A DNA stretch of 64,000 nucleotides, taken from Aeromonas hydrophila subsp. hydrophila ATCC 7966 (lineage in GTDB: Bacteria > Pseudomonadota > Gammaproteobacteria > Enterobacterales > Aeromonadaceae). Below the pieces are notes generated by a model. The model worked only from the letters and a program-made list of their open reading frames with translations. It ran no database searches and was not told the origin of the DNA. This document shows positions 25,500-33,485 of the stretch, in pieces (the stretch's first letter is position 1; every line of letters begins with the position of its first letter). The position numbers were made by a program, and so were the translations under genes. Location: the NCBI RefSeq assembly GCF_000014805.1, contig NC_008570.1:1555001-1619000 (forward strand), read 5' to 3'.

Positions 25500-25838
25500 T
25501 CAGAGCGGGGTATGGAACGCCGCTGGCAGCGGGAAGTCGCCGGTGACCGTAGCCAATCTGTCGTTGGCAAAGGTCAGGGTGAGCTCCTTGCGCTCTTTCT
25601 CGCCGCGCCCCGGCTGGAATTCATAGAGGTAATACCAGGTGTTCGGGTCAAAGCCATCGCGCAGCATGGCGGAGCCCAGCACGAACTCGACCTGCTCGCG
25701 GGTCATGCCCTGGCGCAGTTTGTCGACCTGTTTTTGTTCCACATAGTTGCCCTGAGGAATATCGATGCGATAGACCAGGCTGCAACCGGACAGGGTGAGG
25801 GCGGTCAGGGCCGCGGCAATCAGGTGTTTCATCCGCAT
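25500..25838 (-). CDS. bamE: Outer membrane protein assembly lipoprotein BamE
   Basis: This 112-residue lipoprotein of the BAM complex has the signal peptide and lipobox LSGC (lipid-bearing C19), then VYRIDIPQGNYVEQKQVDKL and GMTREQVEFVLGSAML, the BamE/SmpA signature, and WYYLYEF. Two ATGs (25838, 25832) are possible; neither has a clear ribosome site. It is in the usual smpB-ratA-rnfH-bamE neighbourhood and is monocistronic, with a terminator after it. Confidence 0.94.
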   Translation of the reverse strand: MRMKHLIAAALTALTLSGCSLVYRIDIPQGNYVEQKQVDKLRQGMTREQVEFVLGSAMLRDGFDPNTWYYLYEFQPGRGEKERKELTLTFANDRLATVTGDFPLPAAFHTPL

Positions 25839-25958
25839 ATCGAGTTCAGATCATCCATTCAAGTCTTTTACGCTGGCCGAATCATACCTACTCCCTTGGC
25901 GGAAGTAAAAGCCATGGAAAAAATAGCCAGAGGGTGCCTGGCCCTCTGGCCGATGGGA

Positions 25959-26678
25959 TCACTCCTCTATGGTTGGGATGGGGCGGACCAGCCGCAGCAT
26001 GACGCTGGATATTCCTATTCCGCCAACGTTGAAGGTTTCCCCGCTGCCGGCAAAGTTCAGAAAGTCGTATCCTTCCCCCCCCGAGCTGTCTGAACCAAAG
26101 GCGATGTTGGTCAGTGCCCAAAGTTGTTGTTCAGCTGCGCGACATGCAGTTCTGACATCATCGGGAGCCTCGATCCACTGTTTGGTTACCTCATCCCACT
26201 TGGGCGCCGCGTCAGCACACAGGGTTTCCTTGTCTGCCGCTATCTGTGATTGGAGGGATGTCGAAGGGTAACCTTGTGCCGCATAAATGGCCGGCTGGCA
26301 CTGGTTGTTGTAGAGGGTAAACAGCTCCTTGATGTCGGGGGCCCGCCAGGGGTGTGCTGGTATGCCAAGCCGGTCGTTGGCCTGTTTGATAATGCCCATC
26401 AAGGGATTGTCTTCAACGTTGGCGCGGGTTGAAATAAACGTGGGTGTGCCTTCGCAGCCGGTGCCATCGGCACTGGCGTGCTGACCATAGGGACAATAGA
26501 GCCACTGCAGACCGGTGGATCTGTCGTTGACCACGTTCAGCTTGCCCTCGGCCGTGTCGATCTGTTCGCTGACGAAGCGGCGGTTGTCGTCCTGATAGCC
26601 AGGCAGACATTCGCGTGCCTGGCTGGTGAGCGGCAACAGGGTGGTGATCAACAATAGGGGGGGGAAATAGCGGTGCAT
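25959..26678 (-). CDS. Secreted DUF1566 (Lcl_C)-like protein
   Basis: The product has 239 residues with a signal peptide (MHRYFPPLLLITTLLPLTSQA). A DUF1566-like region follows: STGLQWLYCPYGQ, then WRAPDIKELFTLYNNQC, and a C-terminal VMLRLVRPI. Several cysteine pairs suggest disulphides. The ATG at 26678 follows CAGGAGAATAAG and starts one base after the stop codon of the large lipoprotein gene, so the two are coupled. The two proteins share the WRAP core, so they are probably related partners at the surface. Confidence 0.75.
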   Translation of the reverse strand: MHRYFPPLLLITTLLPLTSQARECLPGYQDDNRRFVSEQIDTAEGKLNVVNDRSTGLQWLYCPYGQHASADGTGCEGTPTFISTRANVEDNPLMGIIKQANDRLGIPAHPWRAPDIKELFTLYNNQCQPAIYAAQGYPSTSLQSQIAADKETLCADAAPKWDEVTKQWIEAPDDVRTACRAAEQQLWALTNIAFGSDSSGGEGYDFLNFAGSGETFNVGGIGISSVMLRLVRPIPTIEE

Positions 26679-26679
26679 C

Positions 26680-29600
26680 TTATTCTCCTGTGACCTTGAA
26701 GCCATCGCTGACCAGCATGACGTAATGGGGTTGATACTGGCGGGCGATACTGCCTCTGAGGTCAGAGCTGGGTCGTACCTTGTAGGCATCCGGCCCGCCA
26801 TCATCCTTGTTCCAGGTACCGACCGGGCGGCTCACCGGCATGACATCGGCCGTCCAGAAGCCGTAGAAGATGCCTTCCAGCTCATTCCACTTGCCGTAGG
26901 TGTATGCCAGGCCGGAATAGAGCGGGAAATAGCGGGTGTCGAGTGCTATGGGGTTCTCCTTGGTCAGGGTCATGATGCCGTAGAACTCCTGCTGGCTGGG
27001 GGCGCGCCAGTTGCCAAGACCACATAGCTTGCTTCGATTGACCAGCGTGGTCTGGCGTTTCAGGTTGCAACGGCTTCTGTCGCTGACCAGGGTGCCACTT
27101 TGCGGGTCATAGCAACTGCCGTTGAAGGCGTTGTCGCTCTGGATGTCGTCATAGGCAAACAGGCTCTTGTCATCGTGCAGGGAGGACTCCCCATCCTTGT
27201 GCTGCACCTTGGTTTCCCACACCAGGCCGCTCAAGGCGTCGGCCACGCAGGCGAAGGGCAACTGCTTGTAGGAGAGATCCTGACGAGGCAGAGGTTGGCC
27301 CTGGCTGTCCAGCTTGATGTAGCGAGCGCCAAGTACCCCATCCTGATTGCTGTTGACGGCCTGGCCGCTCAGGGGATCGCAGCGGTTGTCGAGATCCCGC
27401 CCCCGCTTGCCGTCATCGTCTCCCATGCTGTGGGTGATGCGGGTATCGGCCACATGCAGCTGGCCCGCCCGATAGTGCAGCGGGGCGCTGATAGTACCGC
27501 CTTCGCCCATCACCCTTATCTGGTAGTCCTGATAGCGAGCGAGCCCGCTCAGGGTAATGCGAGTCTGCTGGCTGCTAGCTTGCTGCTCGGCGTGTTCAAT
27601 ATGCTCGAACGGGGTGCGTCCCCAGCCAATCCGGTACTGACTCGCCCCCTCCTGGGGTTGCCAGCCGAGGGTGACCCAGTGGCTGTCATCCTGTTCCTTG
27701 CCTTGGCCCAGAATGGCCAGCCCGATCACCTGATCCGACAGTACCTCGCGCTGACAGACCGCAGAGATGGGGCTGTTGGGGTAGGGGGTGATCCAGCTGC
27801 CCGGTGTGCTGGTGCCGGGATAGAGAGGGGCATCGCTCTCCGAGTTGCGGATAAGGCCAGCCGCCGCCTTGATGATGTGGGAGATGTTTTTGTCGCTCTG
27901 GTTGTTGAGCAGGGGGCCAAGCCCGCTGTTGTCGGCGAGAGCTGTCTCCAGCTTGAACAGATCTGGTATCTGGTTGTCACGGGAGACGGTGGAATACTCA
28001 TTGGCCATGTTGATCTCCAGCCAGCTCAGCAGTTGCTGGCGAAAATCCGTGCCTTCGATCAGGTTGACGGGCTGTTGCCAGAGCTCCCCCTCGGCTTGCA
28101 GGGCGACCATGGCCGCCAGCAGCTCGACCTGATGCCTCGGCAGCGCCTTGAGTTTTTGATCCAGCTCCGCCAGGGTCCAGGCTTGCCAGCCCAGGAATGA
28201 GCCCATACCGGCACTGAGGGTGGTTTTGAGCAGCAAGGCTTGTTGAGCCGTGCTGGTATAACCCACCTGCAGGCGCGGGAATTCGCCGGCGGTGAGGATG
28301 CCGTCCCGGTTGCTGTCCTGCTTGACCAGCTCGCACAGGGAGCCCAGGACGGATCGCAACTCCACCTCGCTCTGCCCATCCAGTACCACCAGGGTAAGGG
28401 TGTCCTGCATCAGGTCGTCGCTGGTGTCGCTCTTGCCTGGCTGGCAAGTGGCGAAGCTGTTGTTGAGATCCGGCAAGGTGAGGGTGAGGCTGTACCGGTT
28501 GCCTTGCTTGACGGCGAGCCCGTCAAGCATCTGGCCATCCTGGGCCCGGATGGGGAGTCGCAGTGGCCGGATGGGGCGTTCCGGTTTGAAGTAGTACTGG
28601 TTAAGGCCATCGTGATTCGGCTTGGCGCCGATCTCCACCGTGATCGTCGGCTCGGCAAGGCGTGAAGGGAATATCCCCTGCAGGGTCAGCTGGCGGTGGG
28701 GATGGAAGGTGGTGAGCAACTGATAGGCCGGGGATCGGGTATCCAGGGTCGCCATGGCCTTGCTGGCTGCGACCAGTTTGGTCTCGGTATCGACAGGCAG
28801 TGCCGTCCCCTGCTGGGCGGCATAGTGCAACAGCCCTTCTTGCAGTGTGCTGCCCGGCAGTGACTGCTGGCGGGCGATCACATGCCCGGCCAGCCTGGTG
28901 AGCTCGCTGGCAGGCAGTGGGATATCACCATCCAGCACGAGCTGCAGCAGTGCGGTCAGTTCGCGAGCGAAGCCGTGATTGAGGTGTGGATCGCTGACCA
29001 GCAGAGCCGTGACATCCTGCTTGCCCTCCCGTTTTTGCAGTGCCGTGGTGAGGCTCTGGTATGCCAGCAGCATGGGGGAAAGGTGCAGGTGGGGTACCTC
29101 CTGCTCGGTAATGATGCCATCCCCATTCTGATCCTGTCTGAGCAGTTGCTTCAACGAGGGCAGTTGGCTGCTGAGGATGGAGGCACTCTGCTGGCGGTGG
29201 CTGGCGGTCAGGCTCAGTGGTTTATCCTGCGGCCACTGACTCAGCTTGAGCTTTAAATCAAAGCTGCCGTCGGCCCGGATATTGGCAGGCGTACAGACCT
29301 TGTCGGCGCAGAGCTGAATCGCGAATTGGGCCCCCTGCTGGTGGCTGACGGACAGCGTGCCCGCCAGATCCAGGCTGGTGGGTTGATGGGGCTGGTCTGG
29401 CTCCTTGTCCGGTTGATCCGGAGATGTGGGCGGGGTCACAGTACCTGTGTTGCCTGTGTTGCCTGTGTTGCCTGTGTTGCCTGTGTTGCCTGTGTTGCCT
29501 GTGTTGCCTGTGTTGCCTGTGTTGCCTGCGTTGCCGCTACCGCTCCCCGAATTTGTGTTGTTATGGTTGGTCCCGGTGTCCTTATCGGGTGTCGAGGTGG

Positions 29601-29778
29601 CGGGGTCCGTGGTGGTGGGCTGCGTGGTCTGACTGCCGCCGTTATTGCCGTTGGCATTGTTGTTGCCGTTATTTCCTTCCTGACCCGGGGTGCCCAGCTC
29701 GGCCTTGCATGCCAGCAAGGCCAGGCAGCAGAGGGCCAGGGACAGTGATCGCGTTGTCCTGAACAAGATCGACTCCAT
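26680..29778 (-). CDS. Large collagen-like lipoprotein with C-terminal DUF1566 (Lcl-type)
   Basis: The product has 1032 residues. The lipobox LLAC gives lipidated C24. A low-complexity Asn/Thr/Gly/Pro linker (about 25-140) contains about nine tandem Gly-Asn-Thr triplets, a Gly-X-Y pattern. Two EF-hand-like loops follow: DQNGDGIITEQE near residue 215 and DSNRDGILTAGE near 487. Around residues 690-770 the pattern is fibronectin type III-like (WVTLGWQPQEGASQYRIGW...LARYQDYQIRV). The last ~190 residues resemble DUF1566 (LSGLVWETK, NWRAPSQQEFYGIM). Gly-X-Y repeats plus this domain recall the Legionella collagen-like adhesin Lcl. It is divergent from flp; an adhesive role is inferred. Confidence 0.78.
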   Translation of the reverse strand: MESILFRTTRSLSLALCCLALLACKAELGTPGQEGNNGNNNANGNNGGSQTTQPTTTDPATSTPDKDTGTNHNNTNSGSGSGNAGNTGNTGNTGNTGNTGNTGNTGNTGNTGTVTPPTSPDQPDKEPDQPHQPTSLDLAGTLSVSHQQGAQFAIQLCADKVCTPANIRADGSFDLKLKLSQWPQDKPLSLTASHRQQSASILSSQLPSLKQLLRQDQNGDGIITEQEVPHLHLSPMLLAYQSLTTALQKREGKQDVTALLVSDPHLNHGFARELTALLQLVLDGDIPLPASELTRLAGHVIARQQSLPGSTLQEGLLHYAAQQGTALPVDTETKLVAASKAMATLDTRSPAYQLLTTFHPHRQLTLQGIFPSRLAEPTITVEIGAKPNHDGLNQYYFKPERPIRPLRLPIRAQDGQMLDGLAVKQGNRYSLTLTLPDLNNSFATCQPGKSDTSDDLMQDTLTLVVLDGQSEVELRSVLGSLCELVKQDSNRDGILTAGEFPRLQVGYTSTAQQALLLKTTLSAGMGSFLGWQAWTLAELDQKLKALPRHQVELLAAMVALQAEGELWQQPVNLIEGTDFRQQLLSWLEINMANEYSTVSRDNQIPDLFKLETALADNSGLGPLLNNQSDKNISHIIKAAAGLIRNSESDAPLYPGTSTPGSWITPYPNSPISAVCQREVLSDQVIGLAILGQGKEQDDSHWVTLGWQPQEGASQYRIGWGRTPFEHIEHAEQQASSQQTRITLSGLARYQDYQIRVMGEGGTISAPLHYRAGQLHVADTRITHSMGDDDGKRGRDLDNRCDPLSGQAVNSNQDGVLGARYIKLDSQGQPLPRQDLSYKQLPFACVADALSGLVWETKVQHKDGESSLHDDKSLFAYDDIQSDNAFNGSCYDPQSGTLVSDRSRCNLKRQTTLVNRSKLCGLGNWRAPSQQEFYGIMTLTKENPIALDTRYFPLYSGLAYTYGKWNELEGIFYGFWTADVMPVSRPVGTWNKDDGGPDAYKVRPSSDLRGSIARQYQPHYVMLVSDGFKVTGE
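29449..29529. repeat. 9-bp tandem repeat (about nine copies) coding Gly-Asn-Thr
   Basis: The unit GTTGCCTGT is repeated exactly eight times from 29449 to 29520, and a ninth copy differs by one base. The unit is three codons long, so changes in copy number keep the frame. It lies in the linker of the Lcl-like lipoprotein. Confidence 0.95.
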
Positions 29779-29904
29779 TATAGTGATTTAGGTTATTAAT
29801 CAGGCAAGTCAGCTATTTATTGCTATTTTCATCAATAAAGCAGACTTATTTGCTGTTTTATTTATCAAAAAGACAAATTCACTCTGCGAATTATTTCTAA
29901 AAAT

Positions 29905-29923
29905 GATAATGATATTGATTCTC
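29905..29923. promoter_or_regulatory. Fur box
   Basis: GATAATGATATTGATTCTC matches 16 of 19 positions of the Fur consensus GATAATGATAATCATTATC. It covers the -35 element of the flp promoter and lies in the AT-rich region shared by flp and the Lcl-like gene. Confidence 0.7.
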
Positions 29924-29943
29924 GTTTAAGATCTCAATATGAT
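29915..29943 (+). promoter_or_regulatory. Putative sigma-70 promoter of the flp-tad operon
   Basis: TTGATT (29915-29920) and TATGAT (29938-29943) are separated by 17 bp. The -35 element lies inside the Fur box. Transcription would start near 29950, about 40 bp ahead of the flp ATG. Confidence 0.6.
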
Positions 29944-29988
29944 GTTTCCGCTGTTTAATTTCAGGCATAAAAAACAGGGACACTAAAA

Positions 29989-30192
29989 ATGGACATGCGA
30001 GTTTGGGATTACCTTGGGGATTATCTGAAGGATGACACCGGCGCCACGGCGATCGAGTACGGCATTCTGGCAGCCGGGCTGGCGGCCGGGATCCTGGCCA
30101 TTTTCGGATCGGACGGGATCTTTATCACGGCCTTGAAGGAGAAGTTCACCACCATAGTGGCCGGGTTGAATATGGATGCCGCTGGCAAGTGA
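29989..30192 (+). CDS. flp: Flp pilin (type IVb)
   Basis: This 67-residue prepilin has a short charged leader ending in G18, then the mature sequence ATAIEYGILAAGLAAGI with Glu at +5 and Tyr at +6, the Flp signature. The hydrophobic stretch forms the pilus core helix. It polymerises into the Flp pilus used for adherence, after processing by TadV. It is the first gene of the operon, preceded by the Fur-boxed promoter. The ATG at 29989 follows CAGGGACAC. Confidence 0.94.
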   Translation: MDMRVWDYLGDYLKDDTGATAIEYGILAAGLAAGILAIFGSDGIFITALKEKFTTIVAGLNMDAAGK

Positions 30193-30605
30193 TGGCGCCC
30201 GGGCAATGGCTGGCCATCCTGATGGCGTGCTGGTGCCTGGTCAGCGACCTGTTTGAACGGCGGACCCCGAACCTGGCGGTGCTGCTACTGGCACTCTGGG
30301 CACTTTGGTTGCTGCCGTTCAATCTGCTCTCGCTGAGCCTGGCTCTGCTGACCTTGCTGCTGGGACTGTTTGCCTATCACAGGGGCTGGTGCGGGGCCGG
30401 CGACAGCAAGTTGCTGGCGGTCTGCCTGTATGGCGCGTCTGAACGCTGGCCCGAGCTGCTGCTCTGGATGGCGCTCTCGGGCGGCGTACTCAGCCTGGTT
30501 TGTCTGGCTTATGCCCGTTTGCGGCCATTTCCCGGCCCCGTCACTGTGCCTTATGGATTCGCCATCCTGTGGGCGGCGAGTCTGACCACTCCTCTATTTA
30601 TGTAG
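30192..30605 (+). CDS. tadV: Prepilin peptidase TadV/CpaA
   Basis: This 137-residue polytopic aspartic protease (A24 family) of the Flp system has its first catalytic aspartate in CLVSDLFERRTPN and its second in GAGDSKLLA, the GxGD motif. About four hydrophobic segments are visible. It processes the Flp prepilin and probably the TadE/TadF pseudopilins. The ATG at 30192 overlaps the flp stop (TGATG), so the two are coupled. A GTG three bases earlier is also possible. Confidence 0.9.
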   Translation: MAPGQWLAILMACWCLVSDLFERRTPNLAVLLLALWALWLLPFNLLSLSLALLTLLLGLFAYHRGWCGAGDSKLLAVCLYGASERWPELLLWMALSGGVLSLVCLAYARLRPFPGPVTVPYGFAILWAASLTTPLFM

Positions 30606-30614
30606 TCACACCCA

Positions 30615-31505
30615 ATGAAGAAATTCTTCTCTCTTATCGCTGCACTGCTGGTGCTGGCGGCGATGCTGGCTGCCTTCTGGCCGGTTGAACCGGCGCCGCA
30701 GACGGCTGTGCCACCGGGCGAACAGGCGCCGGAGCCAGCCGCTTCGGCCCGCCTCGCCCAAGTGCTGGTGGCGGCTCACCGGGTACAAGCCGGCGCCTTT
30801 ATTCATCCCGAGGATCTGGTCTGGCAAACCCTGCCTGCCGCCGAGGAGATGAACCTGCCCGGGCTCTTCCTGTTCGGGTTTACCGATACCAAGGCGCTCA
30901 AGGGCAGTCTGGTCACCCGCACGCTGGAGGCGGGCCAGATCGTCTCGGCCGATGATCTGGTGCGCCCCGAGCAGAGCCATTATCTCTCCGCCATGATGGC
31001 CCCCGGCATGCGGGCCGTGACCCTGGCGCTGGGACGGGAGGCGGCCAGTCATGGCCTGATCCGGCCCGGCAACCGGGTGGATGTGATCCTCACCAGCAAG
31101 CATACCCACCAGCGCAATGCGCAGGGGGCCGAGGTGACCAGCAAGCAGTCGGCAGAGATCATCCTGACCGACATCAAGCTGCTGGCCATCGATGCCCAGG
31201 TCACCGATATCGCAGCACTCAACGGCACAGTGGCGGCGCAGGACAACTTCGATCAGGTCGCCGTGACCTTCGAGCTGGCCCCGAGCGCGGCGGCCCGATT
31301 GTTGCTGGCTCATCGGCTCGGGGAGCTGGCCCTGGTGCTGCGCTCGGCCCAGGCCGCCCCGACGGGCAGTGAGGCCGTGACCCTGCCAGCAGGGAGCCTG
31401 ATATGGGCCGAACAGGTGGCCCGTGGCCAGAACCCGAGGGCCCTGCCTGGTCACGGCGTCCGGATCAGCTATGGCGACGGCAACGACCGTAACCGCCAAC
31501 CTTAA
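30615..31505 (+). CDS. rcpC: Flp pilus assembly protein RcpC/CpaB
   Basis: The product has 296 residues with an N-terminal membrane anchor or signal (LIAALLVLAAMLAAFW) and a SAF-type domain (about residues 48-110: LVAAHRVQAGAFIHPEDL...LVTRTLEAGQIVSADDL). The RcpC/CpaB core around GMRAVTLALGREAASHGLIRPGNRVDVILT follows. It is periplasmic and helps the secretin assemble and thread the pilus. It starts nine bases after the tadV stop. Confidence 0.9.
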   Translation: MKKFFSLIAALLVLAAMLAAFWPVEPAPQTAVPPGEQAPEPAASARLAQVLVAAHRVQAGAFIHPEDLVWQTLPAAEEMNLPGLFLFGFTDTKALKGSLVTRTLEAGQIVSADDLVRPEQSHYLSAMMAPGMRAVTLALGREAASHGLIRPGNRVDVILTSKHTHQRNAQGAEVTSKQSAEIILTDIKLLAIDAQVTDIAALNGTVAAQDNFDQVAVTFELAPSAAARLLLAHRLGELALVLRSAQAAPTGSEAVTLPAGSLIWAEQVARGQNPRALPGHGVRISYGDGNDRNRQP

Positions 31506-31524
31506 TCAACTCAGAAAGGACACG

Positions 31525-32922
31525 ATGTTGCGAACACTCGCCATGGTGCTCGCCCTGCTGCCGTTATGGGCAGTGGCGGCCGAGAGCCTGACTCTCACCC
31601 CAGAGCAGTCCACCCTGCTCAATTTCGATGAACCCGTGCTGGATGCCTTCGTCGCCAACTCCGAGTTGGTACGGGTACACAGCCCCTCCGATCAGCAATT
31701 GCTGATCTATGGCCGCAAGGTTGGCCGCACCGATCTGGTGGTGACGGCCCTGGATGGCCGCACTCTGGGTCACTACCGGGTACAGGTGGTGGCGGATCTC
31801 GCCCCCCTCAAGCAGCTGGCCAGGCAGCATTTTCCCCAAAGCCGACTCAGCTTCAGCGAGTCTGGCGGCGCCATAGTGGTGGCGGGGGAGGTGACCAGTC
31901 CGCTGCAGGCCCACGAGATCCTGACCATGGTGGAGGGGTTCGCCAAGGGTATCCAGCCGCAGGGGAGTGCCCTGGGCACGACAGCCCCCGTCCCGCCCCA
32001 GACTGGTAGCCAGGATGAGGGGGCCGCGGTCGCCGGTGGCGGCAGCGGGCAATATGCTCACGTCATCAACCAGTTGCGTCTGGCGGGATCGGATCAGATC
32101 AACATATCGGTACGCATCGTCGAGATGCAGCGTACGACCAGCGAACAGCTGGGATTGCGCTGGAGTGCCATGGGGGAGTATCTGCAACTGGGGGTCTCGC
32201 CGGGTAACCGCTTCCCCAAACCTGCCGAACGGGGCAGTTGGGGAGGCAAGAAGGATGTGGTCTACATCAACGCCATCATAGATGCGCTGGTGGAGAACAG
32301 TCTGGTCAATGTGCTGGCAGAGCCGAACCTGACCGCAAAATCCGGTGAAGCCGCCACCTTCATGTCCGGCGGCGAGTTCCCCTTTCCGGTAGGCAATGGG
32401 GACAACGGCCCGGAGATCGAGTTCAAGAAGTTCGGCATCTCGCTGGAGCTGACTCCCACTTTGCTCGACAACAACCGCATCAGCCTGACGGTGTCACCCG
32501 AGGTGTCGACCCTGAGCCGGGAGAACAGCGTCTCCATCGCCGGGGTGGTGGTGCCAGGCATAGAAACCCGTCGTACCACCACCACCATAGAGCTGGCGGA
32601 TGGGCAGAGTTTCGCCCTGGCCGGTCTGGTGCGAACCCATCGCAACCAGAGCAGCGAGGCCCTGCCTTTCCTTGGCGAGATCCCCGGGCTGGCCCCCTTC
32701 TTTGGCAGCAACGGCTTCAAGAACCAGGAGAGCGAGCTGGTGATCATCGCCACCGCCCGACTGGTGCAGCCCACCAGCGATCCCCTCTCCCTGTCGACAC
32801 CGCTGGATCACTATCGGGCGCCGAGCCGGTTCGAGCGGCTGTTCTTCACCGACATGGGCTCAACCGAGCGACCGGGCGCACAAGCTACCCGCCTGTTCGG
32901 CAACTATGGCTACAGCTACTGA
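31525..32922 (+). CDS. rcpA: Flp pilus outer membrane secretin RcpA/CpaC
   Basis: The product has 465 residues. A signal peptide (MLRTLAMVLALLPLWAVA) is followed by a periplasmic pilus/BON-like N-terminal region (LTPEQSTLLNFDEPVLDAFVANSELVRV) and the secretin domain (about 260-430). The latter carries LAEPNLTAKSGEAATFMSGGEFP, the VPGIETRRTTTTIELADGQSFALAGLV beta-signature and ELVIIATARLV. It forms the outer membrane channel of the Flp apparatus. The ATG at 31525 follows AGAAAGGA; the frame extends further upstream but would overlap rcpC. Confidence 0.92.
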   Translation: MLRTLAMVLALLPLWAVAAESLTLTPEQSTLLNFDEPVLDAFVANSELVRVHSPSDQQLLIYGRKVGRTDLVVTALDGRTLGHYRVQVVADLAPLKQLARQHFPQSRLSFSESGGAIVVAGEVTSPLQAHEILTMVEGFAKGIQPQGSALGTTAPVPPQTGSQDEGAAVAGGGSGQYAHVINQLRLAGSDQINISVRIVEMQRTTSEQLGLRWSAMGEYLQLGVSPGNRFPKPAERGSWGGKKDVVYINAIIDALVENSLVNVLAEPNLTAKSGEAATFMSGGEFPFPVGNGDNGPEIEFKKFGISLELTPTLLDNNRISLTVSPEVSTLSRENSVSIAGVVVPGIETRRTTTTIELADGQSFALAGLVRTHRNQSSEALPFLGEIPGLAPFFGSNGFKNQESELVIIATARLVQPTSDPLSLSTPLDHYRAPSRFERLFFTDMGSTERPGAQATRLFGNYGYSY

Positions 32923-32933
32923 GGGAAGTGACC

Positions 32934-33482
32934 ATGTTAAAAGAGACACTGCTGCTGGCCCTGGCGTTACCGCTGCTGGCCTGTACCACTCATCCCCCCG
33001 CAGCCCCGCTCACGGATCGGCTGCAGTTCCGGGTTGCCCCGTCGCAACTGCAACAACGGCTGCAATGGCAGCTAGCCCCGCTGGCCAACAGGCTGGAATC
33101 CGGCTCCCTGCACCTGCGGATCACGGGCCCGCAACCCGGGAGCCATGAGCCGACAGCGGAGGCGCTGCGCCAGCAGCTGGCCCTGTGGCTGGCGCTGGAG
33201 ACCCGCCTCACCTTCATTCCGGCGGCCCGGCAAGAGTATGAGGTCGAACTTGACGCCACCCTGCAACCCGAGACCTGCCGCTATGCCCTGGGGGTCTCCC
33301 CGCCATCCCCCAGCGCCTGCCTGGTGCTGCGCAACCAGTACCGCGCCCAGAGCCATGTCGAACACTGGGCCCGCGGCGCCCGCTATGACGGCAGTGGCAG
33401 TGCCCTCGATGCCGGCGCCGTGCAGCGCCTCTATCAGGGCAAGGCCAAATCGGCCAAGAAACAGCAGACGACGGGGGAGTAG
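32934..33482 (+). CDS. Tad locus lipoprotein, RcpB/CpaD position
   Basis: This 182-residue lipoprotein has a signal with lipobox LLAC at about residue 17. The mature part is a small alpha/beta protein with Gln- and Leu-rich helices and a basic tail (KAKSAKKQQ). It lies between the secretin and TadZ genes, where rcpB/cpaD is found in other Tad loci, and such lipoproteins assist the secretin. The sequence itself is too diverged for me to name. The ATG at 32934 follows GAGGGAAG; a GTG six bases upstream is possible. Confidence 0.7.
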   Translation: MLKETLLLALALPLLACTTHPPAAPLTDRLQFRVAPSQLQQRLQWQLAPLANRLESGSLHLRITGPQPGSHEPTAEALRQQLALWLALETRLTFIPAARQEYEVELDATLQPETCRYALGVSPPSPSACLVLRNQYRAQSHVEHWARGARYDGSGSALDAGAVQRLYQGKAKSAKKQQTTGE

Positions 33483-33485
33483 TGA

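Noticed and set aside
29449..29529. CRISPR-like array
   Set aside because: The units are 9 bp and directly adjacent without unique spacers, so this is a coding tandem repeat.
29326..29762. Cysteine/leucine- or valine/leucine-repeat plus-strand frames over the 9-bp repeat
   Set aside because: They are antisense readings of the Gly-Asn-Thr repeat in the lipoprotein gene. They have no ribosome sites, and the minus-strand gene is coherent over its full length.
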